DNA from: Nitrospira_D sp035465795
Lineage (GTDB): Bacteria > Nitrospirota > Nitrospiria > Nitrospirales > Nitrospiraceae
Direction of reading: 5' to 3'
NCBI RefSeq assembly: GCF_049546785.1
Contig: NZ_JBMWAN010000004.1
Coordinates: 310,001-374,000 of the forward strand
Length of the DNA: 64,000 bases
Part shown: piece by piece, positions 25,359-36,018 of the stretch
How the letters are laid out: each line of letters begins with the position of its first letter
Position numbering within the stretch: the first letter of the stretch is position 1
Made by a program: the position numbers and the translations under genes
Notes under the pieces: model-generated
What the model saw: the letters and a program-made list of their open reading frames with translations, nothing else
The model's database searches: none
What the model was told of the DNA's origin: nothing

Positions 25359-26567
25359 TCACACTTTCTTGAGAAGATGCCCGAGCTTTTGCTTCTTCGT
25401 CCGGAGATACCGCACATTCGCGGCACGGGGAGCGATCTCAATCGACACGCGTTCGACGACCTTCAACCCATAGCCTTCGATGCCCACGATCTTCCGCGGA
25501 TTGTTGGTGATGAGCTTGATCTCGTGCAAGCCCAGATTCACCAGGATCTGCGCCCCGACGCCGTAATCCCGCAAGTCGGCTTTGAACCCCAGCTTGAGAT
25601 TGGCCTCGACCGTGTCGCTGCCTTCATCCTGGAATCCGTAGGCCTTCAGTTTATTGAGGAGACCGATGCCCCGGCCCTCTTGATTCAGATAGAGCAACAC
25701 GCCGCGGCCTTCGGCCTCGATGATTTGCATGGCGCGATGGAGCTGATCCCGGCAATCGCACCGGAGCGAACCGAGCGCGTCCGCCGTGAGGCACCCCGAA
25801 TGGACACGCACCAACGTCGGCTCACCGGTATCCACCTTGCCTTTGACCAGCGCGATATGCGTGGCGCCGTCCACTTCGTTTTCAAAGGCCACGGCTTCGA
25901 AGTCACCGAAAATCGTCGGCAGATGCGCCTGCGCCGCCCGCCTGACGAAGGTCTCGCGCTGCATCCGGTATTCGATGAGCGCCTTGATCGTCACCATCTT
26001 CAACTTGTGGATCTTGGCGAACTTGGCCAGCTCCGGCACGCGCGCCATCGTCCCGTCTTCGTTCATAATTTCGCAGATCACGCCGGCCGGCTGCAGCCCC
26101 GCGAGCCGGGCCAGATCGACGGATCCCTCCGTCTGTCCCGCCCGCTTGAGCACCCCGCCCTTTTGCGCTTTCAGCGGGAAGATGTGGCCCGGCCGCGCAA
26201 GGTCGCTGGGCTTGGCCTTGGGATCGACCGCCACTTGAATAGTCGTCGCGCGGTCCGCCGCGGAGATCCCCGTGGTGATCCCTTTCCGCGCATCGACGGA
26301 GACGGTGAAGGCCGTGCCGAACGTGGCCGTATTCTCAATGGCCTGCGGCGGCAACTGCAGTTCTTCGACCCGTTCCGGCGTCAGTGCCAGACAAATGAGC
26401 CCCCGCGCGTGTTTGGCCATGAAGTTGACCATTTGCGGGGTGACTTTTTCCGCAGCAATGACAAGATCGCCTTCATTCTCTCGATCTTCGTCATCGACGA
26501 GAATGATGCACTTGCCCTTCCGGATGTCTTTGAGCGCGTCTTGGATGCTATTGAATGGACTGGCCAT
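25359..26567 (-). CDS. ribBA: Bifunctional DHBP synthase / GTP cyclohydrolase II
   Basis: 402 residues. The N-terminal half is RibB: IILVDDEDRENEGDLVIAAE and RPGHIFPLKAQKGGVLKRAG. The C-terminal half is RibA: RVHSGCLTADALGSLRCDC (zinc cysteines) and YLNQEGRGIGLLNKLKAYG. It makes both riboflavin precursors, from ribulose 5-phosphate and GTP. It heads the ribBA-ribH-nusB-purB run. No FMN riboswitch was recognised in the 126 bases upstream. Confidence 0.96.
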   Translation of the reverse strand: MASPFNSIQDALKDIRKGKCIILVDDEDRENEGDLVIAAEKVTPQMVNFMAKHARGLICLALTPERVEELQLPPQAIENTATFGTAFTVSVDARKGITTGISAADRATTIQVAVDPKAKPSDLARPGHIFPLKAQKGGVLKRAGQTEGSVDLARLAGLQPAGVICEIMNEDGTMARVPELAKFAKIHKLKMVTIKALIEYRMQRETFVRRAAQAHLPTIFGDFEAVAFENEVDGATHIALVKGKVDTGEPTLVRVHSGCLTADALGSLRCDCRDQLHRAMQIIEAEGRGVLLYLNQEGRGIGLLNKLKAYGFQDEGSDTVEANLKLGFKADLRDYGVGAQILVNLGLHEIKLITNNPRKIVGIEGYGLKVVERVSIEIAPRAANVRYLRTKKQKLGHLLKKV

Positions 26568-26693
26568 AACTCCGCTGCCGAATGTTCAATGGTGAATATG
26601 CAATGAACGGTCAATTTATCATTTAACATCGACCATTTAACATTGTTTTTTTGCCCCCTTTTTTGCCCCCGATGTTCAACCGGGGAAATAGCA

Positions 26694-27890
26694 TCAGGAT
26701 GAGCGGGTGAATCCCCCGGTGCGCAGGCCGATGAAGACAGTTCCCCAGGCACAGACGCCCAGCCCGGCAAAGAACCAGAGGCCTAAGTCATAGCTGCCGG
26801 TCAGGCTTTTCAGCCCCTCCACCCCCAAGGGGAAGAGAAATCCGCCGAGCCCCCCGACCGCCCCGATGAGGCCGGACGCCAGCCCGATTTGCCTGGGAAA
26901 CCACTCGGCCACCATCTGAAATACGACCCCGTTGCCAAACCCCATGGCCCCGATCGTGACGATCATCATCGCCATCGCCATGGTCTGCGAGGGGCTGGTC
27001 ACGGCTACAACTGACCCGATAAGGACCGGAAAAACAACATAGAGCGTCTGCGCCCCACCTTGCCGGTCGGCAACATAACCGCCGAGCGGACGGATCACGC
27101 TGCCGACCAGGCCGCAAAGCGCCGCCACCGATCCTGCTGCCACCGCGTCAAGTTGGTAGGTCTCATGGAGCAGGACCGGCAAGAGGCTGCACAACCCCAC
27201 AAAGCCGCCGAACGTAATGGCATAAAGAAAGCAGAGCCAATAGGCCGACCGTTCCCGGATGAGCCCGGCGGCATGATGCCACCATTCAACATCGCGACGG
27301 TGCCGGTCTCCCAGCCTTCCGTCACGGACCAGGAGCACGAACAACACGAGGGTCGCCGTCACAATTCCAGCCATGACCCCGAAGACCTGCTGCCACCCCA
27401 ACATCTCGGCCCACCGCGGCGCGAAAAAGAACACCAGCACCGTGCCGATATTTCCGGACGCCGCCAGCCCTAATACTAACCCCTGCGAGGATGGCGGGTA
27501 GGCCTGCCCGGCTAAGGGCAAGGCAACCGCGAAACTGGCGCCACCCAGGCCCAGCGCAAGAGCGATTCCCCAGAGACCGGCCAATGAAGGATCGGCCAGC
27601 CAGCCCCACAGCAGCACCGCCCACTCCCCGATCAGGATCATCACCGCCGTCTTTTTGGCTCCGAACCAATCGCAACTCCATCCACCCCACACACGCAACA
27701 CCGCCCCGCCGAGCAGCGGCAACGCGACCAGAACCCCCAAGTCCGTTTCGGCAAGGTTCAGCGCACGGCCCATTGAGAGGCTGAGTGCGCCGATCAAGAG
27801 CCACACCATAAAACTCACGGTCAGGTGCAGCCAGGCGCCGACGAGCGTGGGCCAGTGGCCGCTTCTCAGAATCTGCCAGACATCGTACAC
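26694..27890 (-). CDS. NarK-like nitrate/nitrite transporter (MFS)
   Basis: 398 residues from the GTG at 27890 (VYDVWQILRSGHWPTL), chosen because GGAGG lies seven bases upstream; an upstream TTG is possible. Twelve hydrophobic segments are visible. The motifs GGASFAVALPLAGQAYPP and GLAASGNIGTVLVFFFAP resemble the nitrate/nitrite porter signature, as does GAMGFGNGVVFQMVAEWFP in the second half. Exchange or export of nitrate and nitrite is likely in a nitrite oxidiser, but direction and substrate are inference. It is divergent from rpoH. Confidence 0.75.
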   Translation of the reverse strand: MYDVWQILRSGHWPTLVGAWLHLTVSFMVWLLIGALSLSMGRALNLAETDLGVLVALPLLGGAVLRVWGGWSCDWFGAKKTAVMILIGEWAVLLWGWLADPSLAGLWGIALALGLGGASFAVALPLAGQAYPPSSQGLVLGLAASGNIGTVLVFFFAPRWAEMLGWQQVFGVMAGIVTATLVLFVLLVRDGRLGDRHRRDVEWWHHAAGLIRERSAYWLCFLYAITFGGFVGLCSLLPVLLHETYQLDAVAAGSVAALCGLVGSVIRPLGGYVADRQGGAQTLYVVFPVLIGSVVAVTSPSQTMAMAMMIVTIGAMGFGNGVVFQMVAEWFPRQIGLASGLIGAVGGLGGFLFPLGVEGLKSLTGSYDLGLWFFAGLGVCAWGTVFIGLRTGGFTRSS

Positions 27891-27915
27891 GTACCGGCCT
27901 CCGATTGAACTGGTC

Positions 27916-27945
27916 ACTATAGGGGAGCCGCTTTCTTGGGCGCAA
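27916..27945 (-). promoter_or_regulatory. Probable promoter of the NarK-like gene
   Basis: On the minus strand, -35 TTGCGC (27940-27945), 18-base spacer, -10 TATAGT (27916-27921), 26 bases before the GTG. Confidence 0.4.
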
Positions 27946-27981
27946 GGGAAGTGCGGCCAGGTATTTGCCAAGAGACAGCCT

Positions 27982-28009
27982 TTGTCCCTCAGGGCGGTTC
28001 TGCTATAGT
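27982..28009 (+). promoter_or_regulatory. Probable promoter of rpoH
   Basis: -35 TTGTCC (27982-27987), 16-base spacer, -10 TATAGT (28004-28009), ending 11 bases before the ATG. The 5' leader would be only a few bases, with no ribosome binding site. Confidence 0.5.
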
Positions 28010-28020
28010 CAGACTCCTAT

Positions 28021-29025
28021 ATGAGTGGCCGCGACCCTTCACAGGACGAGACAGACGACGCGCTGGAACCGGAAATCCTCGAACCGTCCGACGACGAGGT
28101 TGTGGAGGCCGAGGCGGCGCCGGTCGTGCTGGATATCCCGGCATCAGACGGACGCCAGCCGGCCGACGAACATGCCGTCGTCCCGGTCACCACCCTGCAA
28201 CAGTATCTGGCCGAAGTCCGGCGCTATCCCTATCTCTCGAAAGAAGAAGAACTCCTTCTCTTCCATGAATATCAGGTGAACGGCAGCCGCGAAGCCGCCG
28301 TGAAACTCATCATGGCCAATCTGCGGGTCTCCGTCGCCATCGCCTCCGAATACCTCCACACCGGCGCCGACCACATGGACCTGATCCAGGAGGGCAACGT
28401 CGGCCTGATGCAGGCCATCAAGAAATTCGACCCCAAGAAGAACGTGCGTTTTTACGCCTATGCCGCCTGGTGGTCACGCGCCTATATTCTCCGCTACCTC
28501 TTGAATAACTTCCGCCTCGTAAAGATCGGGACCACGCAGGACCAGCGGAAGCTCTTCTACAATCTCAAGAAAGAGAAGGCGAAACTCGCCCGGGAAGGGT
28601 TCGCCCCGGATACCAAGCTCCTGGCAGACCGGCTCAACGTCCGCGAACGCGACGTGATCGAGATGGACCAGCGGCTGGGGAACTGGGAGCTGTCGCTGGA
28701 TCAACCGATCGGCGAGGAGCAGGACGGCACCCTGCTGGATGTCATTCCTTCTCAACAATCGGGGGTGGACGAACTGATTGCGGATAATGAACTGCGGACC
28801 CTCTTCCGAAAGAAGCTGGCCGAATTCGCCAAAACCCTCGATGAGCGGGAAGAAGACATCCTCCGTAACCGGCTCCTCTCCGAAACCCCGCTCACGCTCG
28901 ACGATTTGGGGGACAAATACGGGATTACAAAAGAACGGACCCGCCAGATCGAGGCCCGTATCATCAAACGGTTACGGGAATACATCAAACAGGAAGTGAA
29001 GGATTTCGACCGTCTGAGAACCTAG
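28021..29025 (+). CDS. rpoH: RNA polymerase sigma factor RpoH (heat-shock type)
   Basis: 334 residues. An acidic N-terminal stretch of about 60 residues is followed by region 1.2/2 (LQQYLAEVRRYPYLSKEEEL, DLIQEGNVGLMQAIKKFDP, RFYAYAAWWSRAYILRYLL). The segment TTQDQRKLFYNLKKEKAKL is the RpoH box that separates sigma-32 from other group 2 factors. Region 4 is TLDDLGDKYGITKERTRQIE. It should direct transcription of chaperone genes; groES-groEL follow directly. The acidic N-terminal extension is unusual for RpoH. Confidence 0.88.
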   Translation: MSGRDPSQDETDDALEPEILEPSDDEVVEAEAAPVVLDIPASDGRQPADEHAVVPVTTLQQYLAEVRRYPYLSKEEELLLFHEYQVNGSREAAVKLIMANLRVSVAIASEYLHTGADHMDLIQEGNVGLMQAIKKFDPKKNVRFYAYAAWWSRAYILRYLLNNFRLVKIGTTQDQRKLFYNLKKEKAKLAREGFAPDTKLLADRLNVRERDVIEMDQRLGNWELSLDQPIGEEQDGTLLDVIPSQQSGVDELIADNELRTLFRKKLAEFAKTLDEREEDILRNRLLSETPLTLDDLGDKYGITKERTRQIEARIIKRLREYIKQEVKDFDRLRT

Positions 29026-29136
29026 TTCTTTTTCGTCTCTGCCAGGCCCTGGCCACTAGAGTTCAGGAAACTCAACGAGTTATGATTCCCTCTGTCCAAT
29101 CTTCTGGTTGGTGAAAGAATTTCTTTTCGTCCCCCT

Positions 29137-29164
29137 TGACTTGGACCGGCCTCGGGCTATCTCT
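29137..29164 (+). promoter_or_regulatory. Putative promoter upstream of groES
   Basis: -35 TTGACT (29137-29142), 16-base spacer, -10 TATCTC (29159-29164), about 130 bases before groES. No CIRCE element was seen. A sigma-32 type -10 (CCCCAT) was not found. Confidence 0.35.
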
Positions 29165-29291
29165 CCCTCTGTGTTGCACGGGAGCGTGCGTCTGCGAGCG
29201 CGGACGGCGACAGTCTAGCCGACAAGTGTGACTCGCTTTTCAATCGTTTCAACGTTTACCAAGTTTATTCATCGCACGAGGAGGGTCTGTT

Positions 29292-29591
29292 ATGAGCACT
29301 GCAGAGAAGGACAAGAAGAACGTCGCCAAGGGTTTCCAGCCCCTGGGTGACCGGGTGTTTGTCACCTACACCGAGGAACTGGAGCGGACCGCTGGAGGCA
29401 TCTATGTGCCGGATTCCGCGAAGGAAAAGCCGCAGCGTGGCGTGGTCCAGGCCGTGGGCAAGAAGGTCGAAAACGTCAAGGTCGGCGACCAGGTCCTGTT
29501 CGACAAGTATTCCGGCAGCAAACTCCGGATCGAGGACGAAGAGTGCTTGATCCTCAAGGAAGAAGATATCCTCGGCATCTTCACCAGCTAA
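29292..29591 (+). CDS. groES: Co-chaperonin GroES
   Basis: 99 residues, GAGGAGG before the ATG. GFQPLGDRVFVTYTEELERT, AGGIYVPDSAKEKPQRGVV and the mobile-loop region identify GroES. It caps GroEL during folding in the cytoplasm. The first 14 residues are a charged extension (MSTAEKDKKNVAKG). groEL follows after 40 bases. Confidence 0.96.
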   Translation: MSTAEKDKKNVAKGFQPLGDRVFVTYTEELERTAGGIYVPDSAKEKPQRGVVQAVGKKVENVKVGDQVLFDKYSGSKLRIEDEECLILKEEDILGIFTS

Positions 29592-29631
29592 TTGACTCAC
29601 AAGACGACGACTGAACTAACGGAGGAACCAC

Positions 29632-31269
<1,638 letters not shown>

Positions 31270-31316
31270 GACACACTGAGCTGCTGGCGAATAGCCGATA
31301 GCTCGGAGTGAACAGC

Positions 31317-31355
31317 GAAGGGCCCGGCGGGAAACCGTCGGGCCCTTCGTGTTTT
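31317..31355 (+). terminator. Terminator after groEL
   Basis: GAAGGGCCCGGCGG and CCGTCGGGCCCTTC form a 14-base stem (one G-T pair) with a GAAA loop, followed by GTGTTTT. Confidence 0.85.
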
Positions 31356-31803
31356 GTGACCACTGCGCGCACCCGCATCTGTGACGCCCCCGACGGCTGC
31401 GAGGAGCTCCCATGATCGTCGAAGTGGGATCCAACGAAAATTGCGAGGCGAGTATCTTTGCGCGATTCAAAGAAGCCGGGCACACGCGACCGGTTCTTTA
31501 AATTCGACTTATGACCGCAATCCCGCCGGCGAGTGGTACTGGGTCACAGGCAGGAGTGACAATGCATCCGCACCAGCCTGTCCGACCTACGCGCAGCTCG
31601 TGGAGGATTCTGGAGCAGATTGGCCTACTTGATTTACGGAGGGCTCTACGGGCTCCGGTTCAGGCCGATCCAACCCGACGAGGCGTGGACCCTCGCAAGC
31701 CCGAATCAATGGGGAGAAGCCTACCTCTTGCTGGCCAGCGAACGCGACATGCAATACGCCAACGAGCGGCCCGCCGGTCTTGAATCTGCGGACTGTTTGA
31801 AAC
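31356..31803 (+). pseudogene. Possible decayed coding region
   Basis: No intact gene. Three short frames in different registers look protein-like: MIVEVGSNENCEASIFARF from 31412, then NSTYDRNPAGEWYWVTGRSD from about 31499, then AYLIYGGLYGLRFRPIQPDE from about 31623. They could be one gene broken by frameshifts, or chance. No family was recognised. Confidence 0.3.
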
Positions 31804-33537
31804 CTAGCTTCTTGGGCCCATCGCGCGGAGCGTCGCCTTAAAAACCGCGGACGACTTGGGACTCTCAAAAAAAGCGCGGAACAGCTCATGCACCACGGCG
31901 GTATGGGCGGCGTGGTCGGCTTGGAAGTGCTTGAGGGCGGCGGAGCGATCCATACCTGTGTAGCCCATGCGGATGGCGCAGCGTTCGAGTTCCTCCTCCT
32001 GATCCGGGAGGGAATGGGTTTGCAGATCGTGGACCATCTGCAGTTTGTGCTCCGCGTCACGGAGAAAAACATACGCTGCAGTCAGGGCATCCCGGTCCTT
32101 GGCGGAAATCAGCTTGAGCCGGACGAAACGCTTCAACGCGCCCAGCGTGCTGCGGTCGAGCAGCGCCGGAAGCCGCTTGCCCGCCAATACCTGAATCGTT
32201 TGCACGAAGAACTCGATCTCGCGGATGCCGCCGACGCCCAGCTTCACGTTCCGCCGTTCGTGGCCGCGATCGGCCATCTTCGCATCGATCATGTCCTTCA
32301 CGGCCCGCACATCGCGCACAATCGCCAGCGCCCCTTCCAAATCCGGCTTGGCCGAGGCCGAACCGAAGATGAACGGCTTGACCGTGCGGAGAAAGGCTTT
32401 GCCGACGTCCGTTGAACCGGCGATCGGCCAGGCTTTCAACAGCGCCAGCCGTTCCCACACGACCCCTCTGGTCCGGTAGTATTTGTCGTAGTCTTCCAGC
32501 GAGCGGGTCAACTGCCCGACCGACCCCTCGGCCCGCAGACGCAGATCGACCCGGAAAATATAGCCTTCGTGCGTCTGCTCGGAAATGGCTTTGGTCAGGC
32601 GCCGGGCCAGATGTTCGAAGTACTCTTCGTTGGAGATGGGGGTGACCGGTTTCCCGGCCGCTCGCGCGCCCTTTCGCTTCGGGGCTCTGGTCTCCCCGTC
32701 ATGGGATTCGCAGATGTAGAGCACGTCGACGTCGGAGCTGTAGTTCAGCTCGTGCCCCCCGAGCTTACCCATGCCGATGACGGTAAAACCTGTCTCCACC
32801 CATTTCCCCTCCCGGTTCTTATGCATGGGGGTGCCATGCTCGACCTGCAAATCGGCATCCACCACCCGATAAGCGGCATCGATCAACACGGAAGCCAGAT
32901 CGGACAAGGCGCCGGTGGTCTCCGGCACATCGGCCAGCTTCAGTACATCGCGCACGCCGATGCGCAGCATTTCACGCCGGCGAAATCGCCGCAGCGCATC
33001 CAGCTTGAGCTCCGAGGCCGTCAACTGACCCAACTGCTGCTGAATGGCCCTTTCCAGACCGGCCCTGGTCGGCGGCTTCGACAGCACCTCCTGCTCCGCC
33101 AGCCAATAGATGAGCATCGGATCGCGGATGAGAGTAAAGGCCAGCGAGTCGCTGTTGCCGAAGATGGTGCAGACCAGATCCAGCATGCGGGGAGAACTGC
33201 GGAGATATTCGAGAAAGGACGAGCGCGACACGTTCGAGAGCAACCGCTCCCAGTGGTTCAAGGCCTGATCGGGATCGGCGGTCCGGCTGACGGAGTCCAG
33301 CAGGAGCGCCAGAATCGCGGCCAGCTGCCGCCGGTGATGCGGCTCCCCCGCCATGGCTTGCAGATTGGCGTCCGCTTCTTTGACGCGCTGGATATTGTAC
33401 GCACGGAGTGTCGCCTCCAACTGCCCCGGCTCCAGACTGGACGCGAGAATAAGCGGAGTCGGATCAGGTCCGACTGGCCGCACCAGTGCAGGACCGACAC
33501 TGGGTTTTACAAACGAGACGTTCCGGGCGCGTGTCAT
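31804..33537 (-). CDS. GlnE-like protein, adenylyl-removing-domain type (half-size)
   Basis: 577 residues, versus about 950 for full GlnE with two nucleotidyltransferase domains. Only one is present: GMGKLGGHELNYSSDVDVLY with Asp269 and Asp271 intact. It is most like the N-terminal (deadenylylating) half of GlnE. VDLRLRAEGSVGQLTRSLED and VKLGVGGIREIEFFVQTIQV follow, the last being a GlnE hallmark, then a helical domain. It probably modifies glutamine synthetase, whose Tyr397 target is present at 49946-51355. The start is apparently leaderless. The partner half is encoded divergently. Confidence 0.82.
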   Translation of the reverse strand: MTRARNVSFVKPSVGPALVRPVGPDPTPLILASSLEPGQLEATLRAYNIQRVKEADANLQAMAGEPHHRRQLAAILALLLDSVSRTADPDQALNHWERLLSNVSRSSFLEYLRSSPRMLDLVCTIFGNSDSLAFTLIRDPMLIYWLAEQEVLSKPPTRAGLERAIQQQLGQLTASELKLDALRRFRRREMLRIGVRDVLKLADVPETTGALSDLASVLIDAAYRVVDADLQVEHGTPMHKNREGKWVETGFTVIGMGKLGGHELNYSSDVDVLYICESHDGETRAPKRKGARAAGKPVTPISNEEYFEHLARRLTKAISEQTHEGYIFRVDLRLRAEGSVGQLTRSLEDYDKYYRTRGVVWERLALLKAWPIAGSTDVGKAFLRTVKPFIFGSASAKPDLEGALAIVRDVRAVKDMIDAKMADRGHERRNVKLGVGGIREIEFFVQTIQVLAGKRLPALLDRSTLGALKRFVRLKLISAKDRDALTAAYVFLRDAEHKLQMVHDLQTHSLPDQEEELERCAIRMGYTGMDRSAALKHFQADHAAHTAVVHELFRAFFESPKSSAVFKATLRAMGPRS

Positions 33538-33545
33538 ACGCGGGC

Positions 33546-33596
33546 ATTATACTGACCGGCTCCGGCTCACACAATGAAGCCGAGTTCAGGTATACT
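33546..33596. promoter_or_regulatory. Back-to-back promoters of the two GlnE-like genes
   Basis: Minus strand: -10 TATAAT (33546-33551) eight bases before the ATG at 33537, with TTGTGT 17 bases upstream of it. Plus strand: -10 TATACT (33591-33596) seven bases before the ATG at 33604. Neither gene has a ribosome binding site, so both messages should be leaderless. Confidence 0.55.
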
Positions 33597-33603
33597 GCGC
33601 CCC

Positions 33604-35874
33604 ATGGCGGATCTCGACCGGTCACGCGAATCGCTGTTCTCCACGCTGCATCCGCTCTGTCCCGCCGTCGAAGACGACGTCCTCCGCGATTTCGTCTCGC
33701 GGATGGACGCCGAATACTTTGAACGCTTCCCGCCGGTCACCATTGCGCACCACGTCCAGCTGGCCAGCAGGCTGACACCGGACCATCCCTGTGAACTGTC
33801 GGTCCGGCCGGGGCGCAATCAGCACATCGAACTCAGCATCGTCGCGTACGATTATTTCTCCGAGTTCGCCACCATCTGCGGCCTGCTCTCCGCCTTCGGC
33901 CTGAATATCGAAGAAGGACGCATCTACACCTTCGTCGACGCGGCGGCCGCGCCGGCCGCGAGGGCGACAACCTGGCCGTCCAGGCGCCCCCAAAGCCGCC
34001 CCGGCCTCAGCCGCAAGAAGATCGTCGATGTGTTCCTGGTGCATCCTGTCAGCGGCGAACGCTTCTCCGCCGTCGAACAGACCGCGCTCACCCAGGCGCT
34101 GACCGGCATGATCCGCCTGCTGGACAACAGCCAGTTCGAAGAGGCCCGGCAACACGTGAACCGCCGACTGGTCGAGCGATTGGGCAAACAGCGGAGCGCC
34201 TTCACCGGCCTCCTCCACACCGTGCACATCACATTCGACAACAGCCAGTCTCCGACGGACACCATTATGGACATCCGCTCGGACGACACCCCGGCCTTCC
34301 TCTACGCCTTCGCCAATGCCCTGGCGATGCGCAACATCTATATTGCCAAGGCCCAGTTCGAAAACGACGGCACGAAGCTGCACGACCGCTTTCACGTCCG
34401 CAATCGCTACGGGCAGAAGTTGCTCGACACCGCCGAACAGGAGCAACTGCGCCTCACCGCCGTGCTGATCAAGCAATTCACCCACGCCCTCACCTGGGCG
34501 CCCGACCCGGCCAAGGCGCTCGAATCGTTCGACCAGTTCCTCGACCTCATCGTGCAGGACACCGGCAAGAAGGCCAAGAGCCAGGCGCTCGACTTTCTGA
34601 GCGACAAGCGCACGTTTCCGATCCTGGCGCGGCTGCTCGGCGCGAGCGACTTCCTGTGGGAAGACTTCCTCCGCCGCCAGCACGACAACCTCCTGCCGAT
34701 GCTCACGGAATACCGCGACGCCCCGCTCATCAAGCCGCAGGCCACCCTGCGCAAAGAATTGAACCGGGTGATCGCCAAGGCCAAGACCGACGACGCGCGC
34801 AAAGAGGCCCTGAACCAATTCAAGGATCGGGAATTGTTCCGGATCGACATGAAGCACATCGTGGAACCGACGACCAGCCTCCCGGACTTCTCGCTGGCCA
34901 TTTCCCAGCTGGCGGAAGTCATCGTGGAGCGGAGCCTGGCCGATTGCCAAGCCAAGCTGAACAAGCTCTATGGAGCGCCCCGCCTCGCGAACAAAAAACC
35001 CTGCCCCTTCGCCATCCTCGGCGCCGGCAAATTCGGCGGGCGGGAGATGGGCTACGCCTCGGACATCGAAGTCCTCTTCGTCTATGGCGGAGCGGGACGG
35101 ACCAGCGGCAAGCAGGGCATCGACAACAGCGAATACTTCGAGCGCCTCGCGCAGGAACTGTTGCAATGGATCGAGGCGAAACAGGAAGGCATTTTCCACA
35201 TCGACGTCCGCCTGCGTCCCCACGGCGGGAAAGGCTCGCTGGCGAATGCGTTCGAGGAAGTGTGCAAGTACTACAGCGCCGGCGGACAAGCCGCGCCGTT
35301 CGAGCGACAGGCGTTGATCAAGCTCCGCCATATCGCGGGCGACGCCTCGCTGGGCAAGCAGGTCGAAGCCCATCGGGATACGTTCGTCTACAGCGGAGCG
35401 CCCTGGGATCTGGCCCTGGCGCTGGACCTGCGACGCCAGCAGATCGCCCAGCTCGTCGAGCCGGGGAAGCTCAACCTCAAACACAGCCACGGCGGCATCG
35501 TCACCATCGAGTACGCCGTGCAATACCTGCAAGTCATGCACGGCCATCGGCACCAGAGCCTGCGCACGCCCAACACGCTTCAGGCCCTCGCCGCGCTCGT
35601 CGAAGCGGGCCTCATCCCCCGCGCAACCGGGGAGAGCCTCCGCAAAGCCTACCTGTTCATTCGCATGCTCATCGACGGCCTCCGCATGGTGCGGGGCAAC
35701 ACCAAAGACCTCGTCCTCCCGCCCCCCGACTCAGACGAGTTCATCTTCCTCGCCCGCCGCGTCGGCTACACGACGGACGATTGGCAGGCAGGAGCGAAAC
35801 ACTTGCAGACGGATATTGACGGGCACATGAAGCTGGCAAGGGAGTTCTTTGAGAAGATGTTCGGGAAGGTGTGA
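33604..35874 (+). CDS. GlnE-like protein with extra N-terminal domain (half-size)
   Basis: 756 residues from MADLDRSRESLFSTLHP. The ATG at 33604 is preferred over one ten codons earlier because the -10 element ends seven bases upstream. Residues of about 60-110 look like an ACT-type regulatory fold (DYFSEFATICGLLSAFGLNIEEGRIYTF region). The nucleotidyltransferase domain reads GAGKFGGREMGYASDIEVLF; the second catalytic Asp is Glu (SDIE). HIDVRLRPHGGKGSLANAF follows, then a helical C-terminus. It may be a second glutamine-synthetase-modifying half-enzyme or a regulatory pseudoenzyme. Its last 40 codons recur twice downstream in decayed form. Confidence 0.78.
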   Translation: MADLDRSRESLFSTLHPLCPAVEDDVLRDFVSRMDAEYFERFPPVTIAHHVQLASRLTPDHPCELSVRPGRNQHIELSIVAYDYFSEFATICGLLSAFGLNIEEGRIYTFVDAAAAPAARATTWPSRRPQSRPGLSRKKIVDVFLVHPVSGERFSAVEQTALTQALTGMIRLLDNSQFEEARQHVNRRLVERLGKQRSAFTGLLHTVHITFDNSQSPTDTIMDIRSDDTPAFLYAFANALAMRNIYIAKAQFENDGTKLHDRFHVRNRYGQKLLDTAEQEQLRLTAVLIKQFTHALTWAPDPAKALESFDQFLDLIVQDTGKKAKSQALDFLSDKRTFPILARLLGASDFLWEDFLRRQHDNLLPMLTEYRDAPLIKPQATLRKELNRVIAKAKTDDARKEALNQFKDRELFRIDMKHIVEPTTSLPDFSLAISQLAEVIVERSLADCQAKLNKLYGAPRLANKKPCPFAILGAGKFGGREMGYASDIEVLFVYGGAGRTSGKQGIDNSEYFERLAQELLQWIEAKQEGIFHIDVRLRPHGGKGSLANAFEEVCKYYSAGGQAAPFERQALIKLRHIAGDASLGKQVEAHRDTFVYSGAPWDLALALDLRRQQIAQLVEPGKLNLKHSHGGIVTIEYAVQYLQVMHGHRHQSLRTPNTLQALAALVEAGLIPRATGESLRKAYLFIRMLIDGLRMVRGNTKDLVLPPPDSDEFIFLARRVGYTTDDWQAGAKHLQTDIDGHMKLAREFFEKMFGKV

Positions 35875-35964
35875 CTGGAAAACATTCCGCCCTGCAGCAA
35901 ACCTCCCTCGTAATCGACTTGAGACCAATACCTACCACCCATCCGTGAGCTAATGAAAACCTCC

Positions 35965-36018
35965 ATTCGGCTCACATTTCAACTCCCACATGAGCCGAAT
36001 AGGTATATAATCGGCTCA
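35965..36018 (+). promoter_or_regulatory. Operator and promoter of the fic gene
   Basis: Three copies of one half-site: ATTCGGCTCA (35965-35974), its exact reverse complement TGAGCCGAAT (35991-36000), and TCGGCTCA (36011-36018). The last two form a perfect 8-base inverted repeat. A -10 TATAAT (36006-36011) lies between them and the last half-site runs into the ATG, so binding would block both transcription and the start codon. The C-terminal winged helix of the Fic protein is a candidate binder. Confidence 0.65.

Noticed and set aside
27970..27995. Hairpin with loop AAAGGCT before the NarK-like gene
   Set aside because: Seven-base loop instead of six, no partner hairpin or terminator, and the likely promoter -10 at 27916 lies downstream of it.
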